DNA of 64,000 nucleotides from Cryobacterium arcticum (GTDB taxonomy: Bacteria; Actinomycetota; Actinomycetes; Actinomycetales; Microbacteriaceae). The stretch's first letter is position 1; each line of letters starts with the position of its first letter. Below are positions 17,785-26,089 of the stretch, one piece after another. The translations under genes and the position numbers were made by a program. The stretch covers positions 682,001 to 746,000 of the forward strand of contig NZ_CP016282.1 of assembly GCF_001679725.1 (NCBI RefSeq), given 5' to 3'. The notes under the pieces were generated by a model. That model was given only the letters and a program-made list of their open reading frames with translations, was not told the DNA's origin and ran no database searches.

Positions 17785-18614
17785 AGCGAGGCCACAATCT
17801 TGGCCAGGAGGGCGCTGATGGTGGCTTCGGCCTGCTGGCCAGCCTCGAGCACCTCACCGTGGCTGAGCGGGGTCTTCTGGATGCCGGCGGCCAGGTTGGT
17901 GATCAGCGACATGCCGAGGATCTCCATGCCGGCCTGCCGGGCCGCGATGGCCTCGAGGGCCGTGGACATGCCCACGATGTGACCGCCGATGGCCTTGGCC
18001 ATCTGCACCTCGGCCGGCGTCTCATAGTGCGGGCCGCGGAACTGGCAGTACACACCCTCGTCGAGCGAGGCGTCGATGCCCCGGGCCAGGTCGCGCAGGC
18101 GCTGCGAGTACAGGTCGGTGAGGTCGATGAAGGTGGCGCCCTCGAGCGGCGAGTCCGCGGTGAGGTTGATGTGGTCGCTGATCAGCACCGGTGTACCGGG
18201 CGTCCAGGTCTCACGGATGCCGCCGGCTCCGTTGGTGAGGATCATGGTCGTCGCGCCCGTGGCAGCCGCGGTACGCACGCTGTGCACGACCCGGCGCACG
18301 CCGTGGCCCTCGTAGTAGTGCGTGCGGGCGCCGATCACGAGGGCACGCTTGCCCGTGGGCAGCAGCACCGAGCGCAGCATGCCGGCGTGGCCGGCCAGCG
18401 CCGGCGCGCTGAAACCGGTGATTTCCTGCGCGGGGATGGTGTGCGTGGTCTCGCCGATCAGGTCGGCGGCCTTGCCCCACCCGCTGCCCAGGGTGAGGGC
18501 GATGTCGTGGTGGTCGACTCCGGTGGCGTCGGCGATTTCCTGGGCAGCGATCTTGGCCACGTCGAACGGGTTGGTTTCCGGCGCGTCAAGGGGATTGATC
18601 TCGGTCGTGAGCAT
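17781..18614 (-). CDS. Purine nucleoside phosphorylase
   Basis: A 277-residue trimeric class PNP (PunA/DeoD of actinobacteria) that splits inosine and guanosine with phosphate. Motifs: the phosphate loop LGSGWGKAAD (about 42-51), RTHYYEGH, FRGPHYETPAE, the MS of GMSTALEA and the purine-binding Asn in SLITNLAAG. The ATG at 18614 follows TAGAGT-AGGGGG, so the G-run could act as a Shine-Dalgarno or the message could be leaderless. It is translationally coupled to the downstream mutase. Confidence 0.94.
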   Translation of the reverse strand: MLTTEINPLDAPETNPFDVAKIAAQEIADATGVDHHDIALTLGSGWGKAADLIGETTHTIPAQEITGFSAPALAGHAGMLRSVLLPTGKRALVIGARTHYYEGHGVRRVVHSVRTAAATGATTMILTNGAGGIRETWTPGTPVLISDHINLTADSPLEGATFIDLTDLYSQRLRDLARGIDASLDEGVYCQFRGPHYETPAEVQMAKAIGGHIVGMSTALEAIAARQAGMEILGMSLITNLAAGIQKTPLSHGEVLEAGQQAEATISALLAKIVASL

Positions 18615-18620
18615 CCCCCT

Positions 18621-18626
18621 ACTCTA
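18621..18626 (-). promoter_or_regulatory. -10 element of purine nucleoside phosphorylase operon
   Basis: TAGAGT on the minus strand, then AGGGGG, then ATG at 18614. Spacing puts +1 at the start codon, and the arrangement is nearly the same as at add (13906-13911). Confidence 0.5.
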
Positions 18627-18677
18627 ATTGCCCGGGCGGGGTTTGGCCGGGCGCGGGTGGCGCGACAGAATAAGTGA

Positions 18678-20117
18678 ATGTCTTACGAGTTCGAGAGAAA
18701 ACAGCGGATCGCCATCATCGGCGGAGGCCCCGGCGGTTATGAGGCGGCCCTGGCGGGCGCCCAGCAGGGCGCCGAGGTGACCCTGATCGAACGCGTCGGT
18801 GTCGGCGGGGCCGCGGTGCTCACGGATGTGGTCCCCTCGAAGTCGCTCATCGCCACCGCCGAGGCGTCCAACTCGATCCGGGAGGCGACCGACCTCGGTG
18901 TGCAGTTCTTCGTGCGCGGAGACACCGGCAAGCCGCTCCACCCCGAGGTGGCGATCAACCTGGCCGCCGTCAACAAGCGCCTGCTGGCTCTGGCCCGGGA
19001 GCAGTCCGAAGACATGCGGGCCACCCTCGTGAAGGCCGGTGTCAAGCTGCAGAGCGGCCACGGCCGCCTCGACGGCCGCGACGCCGTGATCGTCTCCACG
19101 GGGGACGACGGCTCCGGAACCGACTTCGACCGGATCGAGGCCGACACCATCGTGCTCTCGGTCGGCGGCAGCCCGCGCACCCTGCCCAGCATGATGCCCG
19201 ACGGCGAACGCATCCTCACCTGGACGCAGCTCTACAACCTCAAGTCGGTGCCCAAACACCTGATCGTGGTGGGCTCCGGCGTCACCGGCGCCGAGTTCGC
19301 ATCCGCCTACCGGGCCCTCGGCGCCGAGGTCACCCTGATCTCCAGCCGCGACCAGGTGCTGCCCGGCGAGGACGCCGACGCGGCTGCCGTGATCGAGAAC
19401 GTGTTCACCCGCAACGGCATGGTCGTGCTCAGCAAGTCCCGCGCCGCATCCGCCGAGCGCACCACGACAGGCGTGACCGTGACCCTCTCCGACGGCCGTA
19501 CCGTCGAGGGCAGCCACTGCCTGATCGCCGTGGGCGCCGTGCCCAACACCACGGGCCTCGGCCTGGTCGAAGCCGGCGTGCAGTTGGACGAGTCCGGCCA
19601 CATCCGGGTCAACCGGGTGGCCCGCACCTCGATCCCCAACATCTACGCGGCGGGCGACTGCACCACCGAGATGCCGCTGGCCTCCGTGGCCTCCATGATG
19701 GGCCGCACGGCCGTCTACCACGCCATGGGCGATGCCGTGAAGCCCATCGATGTGCGCAACGTCGCCGCGAACATCTTCACCCAGCCGGAGATCGCCACGG
19801 TGGGCTGGGCACAGAAGGAGATCGAGGAGGGCCTGCGCCGCGGCGAGGTCTACAAGATGCCGCTGGAGGCCAACCCGCGCGCCAAGATGATGGGCATCAC
19901 CGACGGCTTCGTCAAGCTCATCGCCTCCCGTGGAACCGGCACCGTCATCGGCGGCGTCATCGTGGGCCCCAAGGCCAGCGAGCTGATCTTCCCGCTCACC
20001 CTGGCCGTCGAGCACGGCCTCACCGTCGACGAGGTCGCCGAGGCCTTCACGGTGTACCCGTCGCTGACGGGCTCGATCACGGATGCCGCGCGCGCCATGC
20101 ACAAGGTGCACTACTGA
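18678..20117 (+). CDS. lpdA: NAD(P)H-quinone dehydrogenase, LpdA-like flavoprotein
   Basis: A 479-residue two-dinucleotide-fold flavoprotein. The FAD motif GGGPGGYEAAL is near residue 15 and the NAD(P) motif VVGSGVTGAEFASAY near 200; a C-terminal dimerisation domain follows. Where dihydrolipoamide dehydrogenases have the CxxxxC disulfide, this protein reads VGVGGAAVLTDVVPSKS, so it cannot be a lipoamide dehydrogenase. This matches M. tuberculosis LpdA (Rv3303c), a quinone reductase lacking the disulfide. Start ATG 18678; CAGAAT 6 bases upstream may be a weak -10 element for leaderless expression. Confidence 0.9.
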   Translation: MSYEFERKQRIAIIGGGPGGYEAALAGAQQGAEVTLIERVGVGGAAVLTDVVPSKSLIATAEASNSIREATDLGVQFFVRGDTGKPLHPEVAINLAAVNKRLLALAREQSEDMRATLVKAGVKLQSGHGRLDGRDAVIVSTGDDGSGTDFDRIEADTIVLSVGGSPRTLPSMMPDGERILTWTQLYNLKSVPKHLIVVGSGVTGAEFASAYRALGAEVTLISSRDQVLPGEDADAAAVIENVFTRNGMVVLSKSRAASAERTTTGVTVTLSDGRTVEGSHCLIAVGAVPNTTGLGLVEAGVQLDESGHIRVNRVARTSIPNIYAAGDCTTEMPLASVASMMGRTAVYHAMGDAVKPIDVRNVAANIFTQPEIATVGWAQKEIEEGLRRGEVYKMPLEANPRAKMMGITDGFVKLIASRGTGTVIGGVIVGPKASELIFPLTLAVEHGLTVDEVAEAFTVYPSLTGSITDAARAMHKVHY

Positions 20118-20139
20118 CCTAGCTCCGCACGCGCATCCG

Positions 20140-20168
20140 CTGACTGTTCCCGCTTGGGGAACAGTCAG
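20140..20168. terminator. Bidirectional hairpin between lpdA and acyl-CoA carboxylase gene
   Basis: A perfect 12-base-pair stem CTGACTGTTCCC / GGGAACAGTCAG with loop GCTTG, placed between two convergent stop codons. It lacks a U-tract. Confidence 0.75.
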
Positions 20169-20173
20169 CCGGG

Positions 20174-21937
20174 TTAGGAGACCGTCAGGAGCAGGTGGCC
20201 GCTGGAGACCGTGGCGCCGACGTCGGCGCCGATGGCCCCGATCACGCCGTCCTTGTGGGCGGTGAGCGGCTGTTCCATCTTCATGGCCTCGAGCACGAGC
20301 AGCAGGTCGCCCTTGACCACGGTGTCGCCCTCGGCGACGAGGATCTTGACGATAGTGGCCTGCATGGGCGCCTTGACCGCGTCGCCCGTCGAGGCGCTCA
20401 CAGAGTGGGCCGCGGTGCGGCGGCGCGGCGCGGGGCCGGCGGTCTTCTCCGACGCGGTGCCGGGCAGCAGGCGGCTGGGCAGGCTCACCTCGATGCGGCG
20501 GCCGTCGACCTCGACGACCACGCTGTGGCGGGCGTCCGAGCGGGGGCGGTCTTCGACCGTGCCGCTCCAGGCCGCGATGGTGTTGTCGAACTCGGTCTCG
20601 ATCCAGCGCGTGTAGATCGAGAAGGGCGCGCCGTCGGCGGGGGCGAAGGCCGGGTCGCGCACGATCATGCGGTGGAAGGGCAGAACCGTGGGCAGGCCGG
20701 CGACCTCGAACTCGTCCAGGGCGCGACGCGCGCGCTCCAGGGCCTGCTCCCGGGTGGCGCCCGTGACGACGAGCTTGGCCAGCAGCGAGTCGAACGAGCC
20801 GGAGATCTCATCGCCGGACTGCACGCCGCTGTCGACGCGCACACCGGGGCCGCCGGCGGGACGGAACACGTGCACGGGGCCGGGTGCGGGCATGAAGCCG
20901 CGGCCGGCGTCTTCGCCGTTGATGCGGAACTCGAAGGAGTGGCCCACAGCGATCGGGTCGTCGTAGTCGAGCACGCCGCCCTCGGCGAGGCGGAACTGCT
21001 CGCGCACCAGATCGATCCCGGTGACCTCCTCGGACACCGGGTGCTCCACCTGCAGGCGGGTGTTCACCTCGAGGAAGGAGACCGTGCCGTCCTGGCCGAT
21101 CAGGAACTCGCAGGTGCCGGCGCCCACGTAGCCGACCTCCTTGAGGATCGCCTTGGATGCCCGGTACATCTCGGTCGTCTGCGCCTCGGTGAGGAACGGC
21201 GCCGGCGCCTCTTCGACGAGCTTCTGGTGGCGACGCTGCAGGGAGCAGTCACGCGTGGAGATGACGACGACGTTGCCGTGCGCATCCGCCAGGCACTGGG
21301 TTTCGACGTGCCGGGGCTTGTCGAGGTACTTCTCCACGAAGCACTCGCCGCGGCCGAACGCCGCGATGGCCTCGCGCACGGCGGAGTCGAACAGTTCGGG
21401 TACTTCTTCGCGGGTGCGGGCCACCTTGAGACCGCGACCGCCGCCGCCGAAAGCCGCCTTGATGGCGACGGGCAGGCCGTGCTGGTCGACGAAGTCGAGC
21501 ACCTCGGATGCGTCCGCGACGGGGTTCAGCGTGCCGGGTGCCATCGGGGCGTGCACCTTCTCGGCGATGTGCCGGGCGGAGACCTTGTCGCCGAGCTGTT
21601 CGATGGCCTCGGGCGACGGCCCGATCCAGATCAGGCCGGCGCCGATCACGGCGCGGGCGAAGTCGGCGTTCTCGGCCAGGAAGCCGTAGCCGGGGTGCAC
21701 GGCGTCGGCACGCGAGCGGCGGGCAATGGAGAGGATCTTCTCGATGACGAGGTAGGTTTCAGCGCTCGTCGTGCCGTCCAGACCGTAGGCCTCGTCAGCG
21801 AGGCGGGAATGCAGGGCGTCGCGGTCCTGGTCGGCGTACACGGCGACCGAGAGGATGCCGCTGTCCTTCGCCGCTCTGATCACTCGGACGGCGATCTCGC
21901 CCCGGTTGGCGATGAGGACCTTCGTTATACGCGACAT
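20174..21937 (-). CDS. Acyl-CoA carboxylase alpha subunit (biotin carboxylase + BCCP)
   Basis: A 587-residue biotinylated subunit of acetyl-/propionyl-CoA carboxylase (AccA3/BccA type). Biotin carboxylase domain about 1-450: ATP-grasp [34 protein letters not shown] and [15 protein letters not shown]. The BCCP domain is C-terminal, with the biotinylated lysine about K553 in EAMKMEQ. The beta and epsilon subunits and birA are 6-9 kb away at 27.4-30.3 kb. A TAGGCT -10 element 8 bases before the ATG suggests a two-base leader. Confidence 0.94.
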   Translation of the reverse strand: MSRITKVLIANRGEIAVRVIRAAKDSGILSVAVYADQDRDALHSRLADEAYGLDGTTSAETYLVIEKILSIARRSRADAVHPGYGFLAENADFARAVIGAGLIWIGPSPEAIEQLGDKVSARHIAEKVHAPMAPGTLNPVADASEVLDFVDQHGLPVAIKAAFGGGGRGLKVARTREEVPELFDSAVREAIAAFGRGECFVEKYLDKPRHVETQCLADAHGNVVVISTRDCSLQRRHQKLVEEAPAPFLTEAQTTEMYRASKAILKEVGYVGAGTCEFLIGQDGTVSFLEVNTRLQVEHPVSEEVTGIDLVREQFRLAEGGVLDYDDPIAVGHSFEFRINGEDAGRGFMPAPGPVHVFRPAGGPGVRVDSGVQSGDEISGSFDSLLAKLVVTGATREQALERARRALDEFEVAGLPTVLPFHRMIVRDPAFAPADGAPFSIYTRWIETEFDNTIAAWSGTVEDRPRSDARHSVVVEVDGRRIEVSLPSRLLPGTASEKTAGPAPRRRTAAHSVSASTGDAVKAPMQATIVKILVAEGDTVVKGDLLLVLEAMKMEQPLTAHKDGVIGAIGADVGATVSSGHLLLTVS

Positions 21938-21945
21938 AGGTACTG

Positions 21946-21951
21946 AGCCTA
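21946..21951 (-). promoter_or_regulatory. -10 element for acyl-CoA carboxylase alpha gene
   Basis: TAGGCT on the minus strand followed by 8 bases and the ATG at 21937, with no Shine-Dalgarno sequence between. Confidence 0.45.
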
Positions 21952-22039
21952 TTGGTCAGCACCCCAGCTTTTTTGGTTCTTTCCCACAAAAACGGATGCC
22001 AGAACCCTGCGTCGGGCTACAAAGACGCCCCTCGGGTGG

Positions 22040-22699
22040 TCAGTCCGGTAGGGCCGAAGTACCCCGATTCCACAGGCTTGGCCAGTCATAGCCCAGCCGG
22101 GACACCAATCGGCGCAGGGTCGGCAGTGACAGCCCGACCACCGTGGACGGGTCACCCTCGATGCGGGTGATGTACGGCGCGCCGAGGCTGTCGATGGTGA
22201 AGGCGCCGGCCACCAAGAGCGGTTCGCCCGTGGCGATGTAGGCGTCGAGCTCGGCATCCGGGATGTCGTCGGCGAAGGTCACCGAAGCCTGGGCCACGGC
22301 CCCGACTGCCCGCCCAGGCTTGCCGTCGACGTACTCGATCAGCCAGTGGCCGGAGAAGAGTTGGCCGGTGCGGCCGCGCTGGCCCTGCCACCGTTCGCGG
22401 GCCCGCTCGGGGGTGTGCGGCTTGCCGTAGATCACGCCGTCGAGCACGAACACCGAGTCGCCGCCCAGGATCAGGCCGTCGATGCCGTGCGTCGCGCCGT
22501 CCGCGGCCACCGCCTCGGCCTTCGCCCTGGCCAGAAGCTCCACCACGTGGTGCGGCGTCAGCGGTGCACCGGTGCGCACCGCCTCCGCCTCGGCGACGGC
22601 ATCCTCGTCGACCTCGGGCGAGATCGTGGCGGGTTCGATGCCCGCCGCCCGCAGCAGCGACAGGCGGGCGGGGGAGGTGGAGGCGAGGTACAGGCGCAT
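22040..22699 (-). CDS. maf: Maf-family nucleotide pyrophosphatase
   Basis: A 219-residue Maf/YceF-type house-cleaning NTP pyrophosphatase acting on non-canonical or pyrimidine nucleotides. Motifs: LASTSPARLSLLRAAG at the N-terminus, the catalytic GGDSVFVLDGVIYGKP, and STVVGLSLPTLRRL near the C-terminus. The ATG at 22699 is chosen because homology begins there and AAGGG lies four bases before it; an upstream start would overlap the divergent methyltransferase gene. Maf is normally a neighbour of acyl-CoA carboxylase genes in actinobacteria. Confidence 0.92.
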   Translation of the reverse strand: MRLYLASTSPARLSLLRAAGIEPATISPEVDEDAVAEAEAVRTGAPLTPHHVVELLARAKAEAVAADGATHGIDGLILGGDSVFVLDGVIYGKPHTPERARERWQGQRGRTGQLFSGHWLIEYVDGKPGRAVGAVAQASVTFADDIPDAELDAYIATGEPLLVAGAFTIDSLGAPYITRIEGDPSTVVGLSLPTLRRLVSRLGYDWPSLWNRGTSALPD

Positions 22700-22740
22700 G
22701 GAACCCTTCGGTGTCTCAGCAGATGTGGGATGCTCGTTCA

Positions 22741-24054
22741 ATGGGCACCAACACCAATAATCAGGCACGACAGGGCAATCCCGAAGGCGAAATCGGCACG
22801 GAACTCGAGCTCGACGTCACAAATGTAGCCCACGGCGGCATCTTCGTGGCCCGGCACGAGGGTCGGGTGGTCTTCGTCAGCGACACCATGCCGGGTGAGC
22901 GGGTGCGTGCGCGGTTGACCGACGCGAACAAGAAGAGCTTCTGGCGCGCCGAGACCGTCGAGGTCCTCGAGGCCGCCCCGGAACGCCAGCCGCACATCTG
23001 GGCCGCCGCGGCCATCGACCGTGACCCGGCCGACCGTGCCGGCGGCGCCGAGTTCGGCCACATCGAACTCGGCCACCAGCGTGAACTCAAGCGTCAGGTG
23101 CTCGCCGACGCCCTGCACCGCATGGCCGGCATCGACACCGACGTCACCGTCGAGCCCGTTGCGGTGGCCGCGGATGCGTCGCCCGGCGACGCGATGGACG
23201 GCACCGGCTGGCGCACCCGGGTGCGCCTGCACGTGACCGACACCGGAATCGTCGGCCCCTACGCGGCCCGGTCGCACCGGGTGATCCCGGTCGACGACCT
23301 GCCGCTGGCGGTGCACGCCCTCGAGATGGCCGCGCCGCTGGACCGGTTGTTCGCCGGCGCAGCCTCCGTCGACGTCGTGGCGCCCAGCGTGGGCCCCGTG
23401 CAGATCCTGCCCGCCGAGCAGGACGACAAGGGCCGGCGCCGCCGCACCGCCCCGAACCCGATCACCGAGCTCGTCGGCGACCGGGAGTTCGGGCTCGACG
23501 CCGCCGGCTTCTGGCAGGTGCACGCCCGCGCTGCCGAGACCCTCTTCAGCGCCGTGCAGGACGCCATCGACCCCGACCTGTTCGACCCCAAGGCCGCCAA
23601 CCTCGACCTCTACGGCGGGGTGGGCCTGCTCGCGGCCGCCGTCGGGGAGCGGTTCGGCCCGTCCGTGCGGATCACCTCGGTGGAAAGCGACGCGCAGGCC
23701 ACCGGGTACGCCGCAGAGAACCTGGCCGAGTGGGTCGGCGCCGCCGCCCAGACCGACCGGGTCGACAGGTTCCTGGCCGGCCTCGCCCGCGACGCGAAGA
23801 ACGCAGACCAGGGTCGCCAGCAGGCCGCCACCGTGGTCCTCGACCCGCCGCGTTCGGGTGCGGGGGCGGATGTGGTCGACAAGTTGGCCTTCCTCTCGCC
23901 CGCCCAGGTGGTCTACGTGGCCTGCGACCCCGTTGCTCTGGCACGGGACATCGCGCTGTTCGCCGGGTACGGCTACACCCTCAAGACCCTGCGCGCGTTC
24001 GATCTCTTTCCCAATACCCACCACGTCGAGGCCGTCGCGCTGCTGACCAAATAG
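22741..24054 (+). CDS. TRAM-domain class I SAM-dependent RNA methyltransferase
   Basis: A 437-residue TrmA/RlmD-family (RNA uracil-C5) methyltransferase. An N-terminal TRAM domain (about 17-75, VTNVAHGGIFVAR) binds RNA; the methyltransferase domain has LDLYGGVGLLAAAVG for SAM, VVLDPPRSG and the catalytic cysteine about C395 in VYVACDP. The four-cysteine Fe-S site of RumA/TrmA is absent: the equivalent region is HIWAAAAIDRDPAD. That loss is usual in actinobacterial members. Start ATG 22741; a longer open frame upstream is antisense to maf. Target base unknown. Confidence 0.88.
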   Translation: MGTNTNNQARQGNPEGEIGTELELDVTNVAHGGIFVARHEGRVVFVSDTMPGERVRARLTDANKKSFWRAETVEVLEAAPERQPHIWAAAAIDRDPADRAGGAEFGHIELGHQRELKRQVLADALHRMAGIDTDVTVEPVAVAADASPGDAMDGTGWRTRVRLHVTDTGIVGPYAARSHRVIPVDDLPLAVHALEMAAPLDRLFAGAASVDVVAPSVGPVQILPAEQDDKGRRRRTAPNPITELVGDREFGLDAAGFWQVHARAAETLFSAVQDAIDPDLFDPKAANLDLYGGVGLLAAAVGERFGPSVRITSVESDAQATGYAAENLAEWVGAAAQTDRVDRFLAGLARDAKNADQGRQQAATVVLDPPRSGAGADVVDKLAFLSPAQVVYVACDPVALARDIALFAGYGYTLKTLRAFDLFPNTHHVEAVALLTK

Positions 24055-24096
24055 CTAGTCTTAGCGGAGTACCCGCAACGAAGGATTGAGCACATC

Positions 24097-24795
24097 GTGA
24101 CCGAGCTTGACGCAGCGCCCGACCTGGTCGACCACCCCGTCCGGGTGGGAATCGCCGACGACCACGAATCGGTGCGGCTGGGCATCAAGGCCGCCTGCGA
24201 GAACGCCGGCTTCGAGGTGGTCTTCGCGGCCGCCACGGTGCGGGAACTCGTCGACGGCATCTCCGGGCGCCCGGTCGACGTGATCGTGCTTGACCTGTCC
24301 CTCGGCGACGGCTCGCTGGTCACCGACAACGTGCACCTGGCCCGCAGCACCGGGGCGTCGGTGCTCGTGCACAGCATCGCCGACCGGGTCGCCCTGGTGC
24401 GGGAGGCCCTCGCCGCCGGCGCGGCCGGCGTGATCCCCAAGTCGTCGCCGACGACCACGGTGATGGCCGCCGTCGCCTCCGTCGCCCGCGGCGATGTGCT
24501 CAACAACCTCGAGTGGGCCACCGCGATCGACGCCGACCGGGACTTCGCCAAGGCGCAGCTGGGTCGCAGGGAGCGGGACGTCCTGCACCTGTACGCCTCC
24601 GGCCTGCCGTTGAAGATGGTCGCCATGCAGCTCGGCATCGCGCACTCCACGGCCCGGGAATACCTCGACCGCATCCGGGTCAAGTACGTGGAGGTGGGCC
24701 GCCCGGCGCCCACGAAGGTGGACCTGTTGCGGCGGGCCGTGGAAGACGGCATCCTGCCCGGGCTGGACCCGGACGGCGGGGATGGGCGCTCCTAG
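24097..24795 (+). CDS. Two-component response regulator, NarL/LuxR family
   Basis: A 232-residue DNA-binding response regulator. Receiver domain: acidic pocket D21-D22, phosphorylation site D66 in VIVLDLSLGDG and K115 in GVIPKSS. A LuxR-type helix-turn-helix at about 165-225 reads LGRRERDVLHLYASGLPLK and then MVAMQLGIAHSTAREYLDRI. The GTG start has AAGGA upstream. Its end overlaps the histidine kinase gene by 14 bases, so the two are cotranscribed partners. Target genes are not evident. Confidence 0.9.
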   Translation: MTELDAAPDLVDHPVRVGIADDHESVRLGIKAACENAGFEVVFAAATVRELVDGISGRPVDVIVLDLSLGDGSLVTDNVHLARSTGASVLVHSIADRVALVREALAAGAAGVIPKSSPTTTVMAAVASVARGDVLNNLEWATAIDADRDFAKAQLGRRERDVLHLYASGLPLKMVAMQLGIAHSTAREYLDRIRVKYVEVGRPAPTKVDLLRRAVEDGILPGLDPDGGDGRS

Positions 24796-26089
24796 GCCGG
24801 TGGAGGCCCCGCCGGTCCGGTCCTTCCGGCTCGCGCCCGGACGGGTCGCCCCCGAACAACTCGGCGCCGACCTCCTCAACGAATCGAAGCAACCGCGTAA
24901 GCCCATCTCCCGTGCCCAGATCGAGCGGGTGGTCTCCCGCGCCGTCGGTGGCGTCGGTGCGATCTTCGCCCTGCAGACCTATCCGGCGATGCTGCACCAG
25001 CTGGACAGCCTCAAGCCGGGCCTGGGCATCGCCTTGACGGTGGCGATCTTCGGCGGCCTGGGGTTGGCGATCATCGCCACCCTGGTGAAGAGGTTCATCC
25101 GGTTCACCAGCGGGCTCTTCGCGATCCTCTACCTGGTGGCGCTGGTCGCCTGGCCGGCCATGCTGAACACCCCGGACGGCATGCTGGACGGCAAATCCTG
25201 GCTCTGGTACCTGTGTACCGTCGCCACCTCGTGCGCCGCTGTGTCGTTCCCGCTCTGGTGGGCGATGACCTACACCCTCCTCGCACCGATCGCCTACGGC
25301 ATTGTGCGCGTGCTGCCGGCCGGCGGTGGTGCGGAGCCCATGCTCGGCGCTCTCGACGCCGTCTACGCGATCCTGCTCGGCCAGGTCGTGCTCATCATCA
25401 TCACCATGCTCCGCCAGGCGACCGCGGCCGTCGACACGGCGCAGACGAACGCCCTGCAGACCTACTCAGCGGCCGTGCGCCAGCACGCCACGGAGGTGGA
25501 GCGGGTGCAGGTGGACTCGATCGTGCACGACAGCGTCTTGGCCGCCCTGCTCTCGGCGGCCGCGGCCGGAACGCCCAAGGGCGCCGAGCTCGCCTCGACG
25601 ATGGCGAGGGAGGCCATCACCCGGCTCAATGAGGCCGGCTCGATCCCCGCCGGCGATGACAGCATGGTGCCCTTCAGTGAACTCAAGGACAAGATCCGGG
25701 CCCTCGCGGGCCGGTTCGAAGAGCCGATCGAGTTCATCGACTGCGACGCCGAGAACCTCAGCCTGCCCGCCTACGCCAGCGAGGCGCTCTACGCGGCCAC
25801 CGCGCAGGCCGTCAGCAACAGCGTCCAGCACGCCGGAGCCCCCGGCGCGCCGGTGCCGCGGTCGGTGCGGATGAACGCCAATCTGCTCGGCGGCTGCACC
25901 ATCGAGATCGCCGATTCCGGTGTGGGCTTCGACCCCGAGCTGGTGCCGAGCGAACGATTGGGCCTGCGCATCTCCATCCGGGAGCGCGTGGCCACGGCCG
26001 GCGGCACGGTGCACGTGCGCAGCGGCCTCGGCCGGGGCACGTCGATCCAGATCGAGTGGCCGCTGAGCGACGGCGGTGACGACGCGTGA
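24782..26089 (+). CDS. Sensor histidine kinase, HisKA_3-like
   Basis: A 435-residue membrane histidine kinase. Five or so hydrophobic segments (about residues 55-215) are followed by a DHp helix with the likely phosphoacceptor H249 in SIVHDSVLAAL. The HATPase domain has an N box (AQAVSNSVQHAG), G1 box (IADSGVGFDPE) and G2 region (LGLRISIRERV). There is no separate extracellular sensor domain, so the membrane part is probably the sensor. It overlaps the regulator by 14 bases and the next gene by 4. Confidence 0.9.
   Translation: MGAPRPVEAPPVRSFRLAPGRVAPEQLGADLLNESKQPRKPISRAQIERVVSRAVGGVGAIFALQTYPAMLHQLDSLKPGLGIALTVAIFGGLGLAIIATLVKRFIRFTSGLFAILYLVALVAWPAMLNTPDGMLDGKSWLWYLCTVATSCAAVSFPLWWAMTYTLLAPIAYGIVRVLPAGGGAEPMLGALDAVYAILLGQVVLIIITMLRQATAAVDTAQTNALQTYSAAVRQHATEVERVQVDSIVHDSVLAALLSAAAAGTPKGAELASTMAREAITRLNEAGSIPAGDDSMVPFSELKDKIRALAGRFEEPIEFIDCDAENLSLPAYASEALYAATAQAVSNSVQHAGAPGAPVPRSVRMNANLLGGCTIEIADSGVGFDPELVPSERLGLRISIRERVATAGGTVHVRSGLGRGTSIQIEWPLSDGGDDA

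Noticed and set aside
18678..20117. Annotation of the flavoprotein as dihydrolipoamide dehydrogenase.
   Set aside because: The redox-active CxxxxC pair is missing from the expected site, so the lipoamide reaction is not possible.
22009..22034. Small dyad GCGTC/GACGC after maf followed further on by a run of T on the minus strand.
   Set aside because: The stem has only 5 pairs with a 10-base loop and the T-run is too far away to call a terminator.
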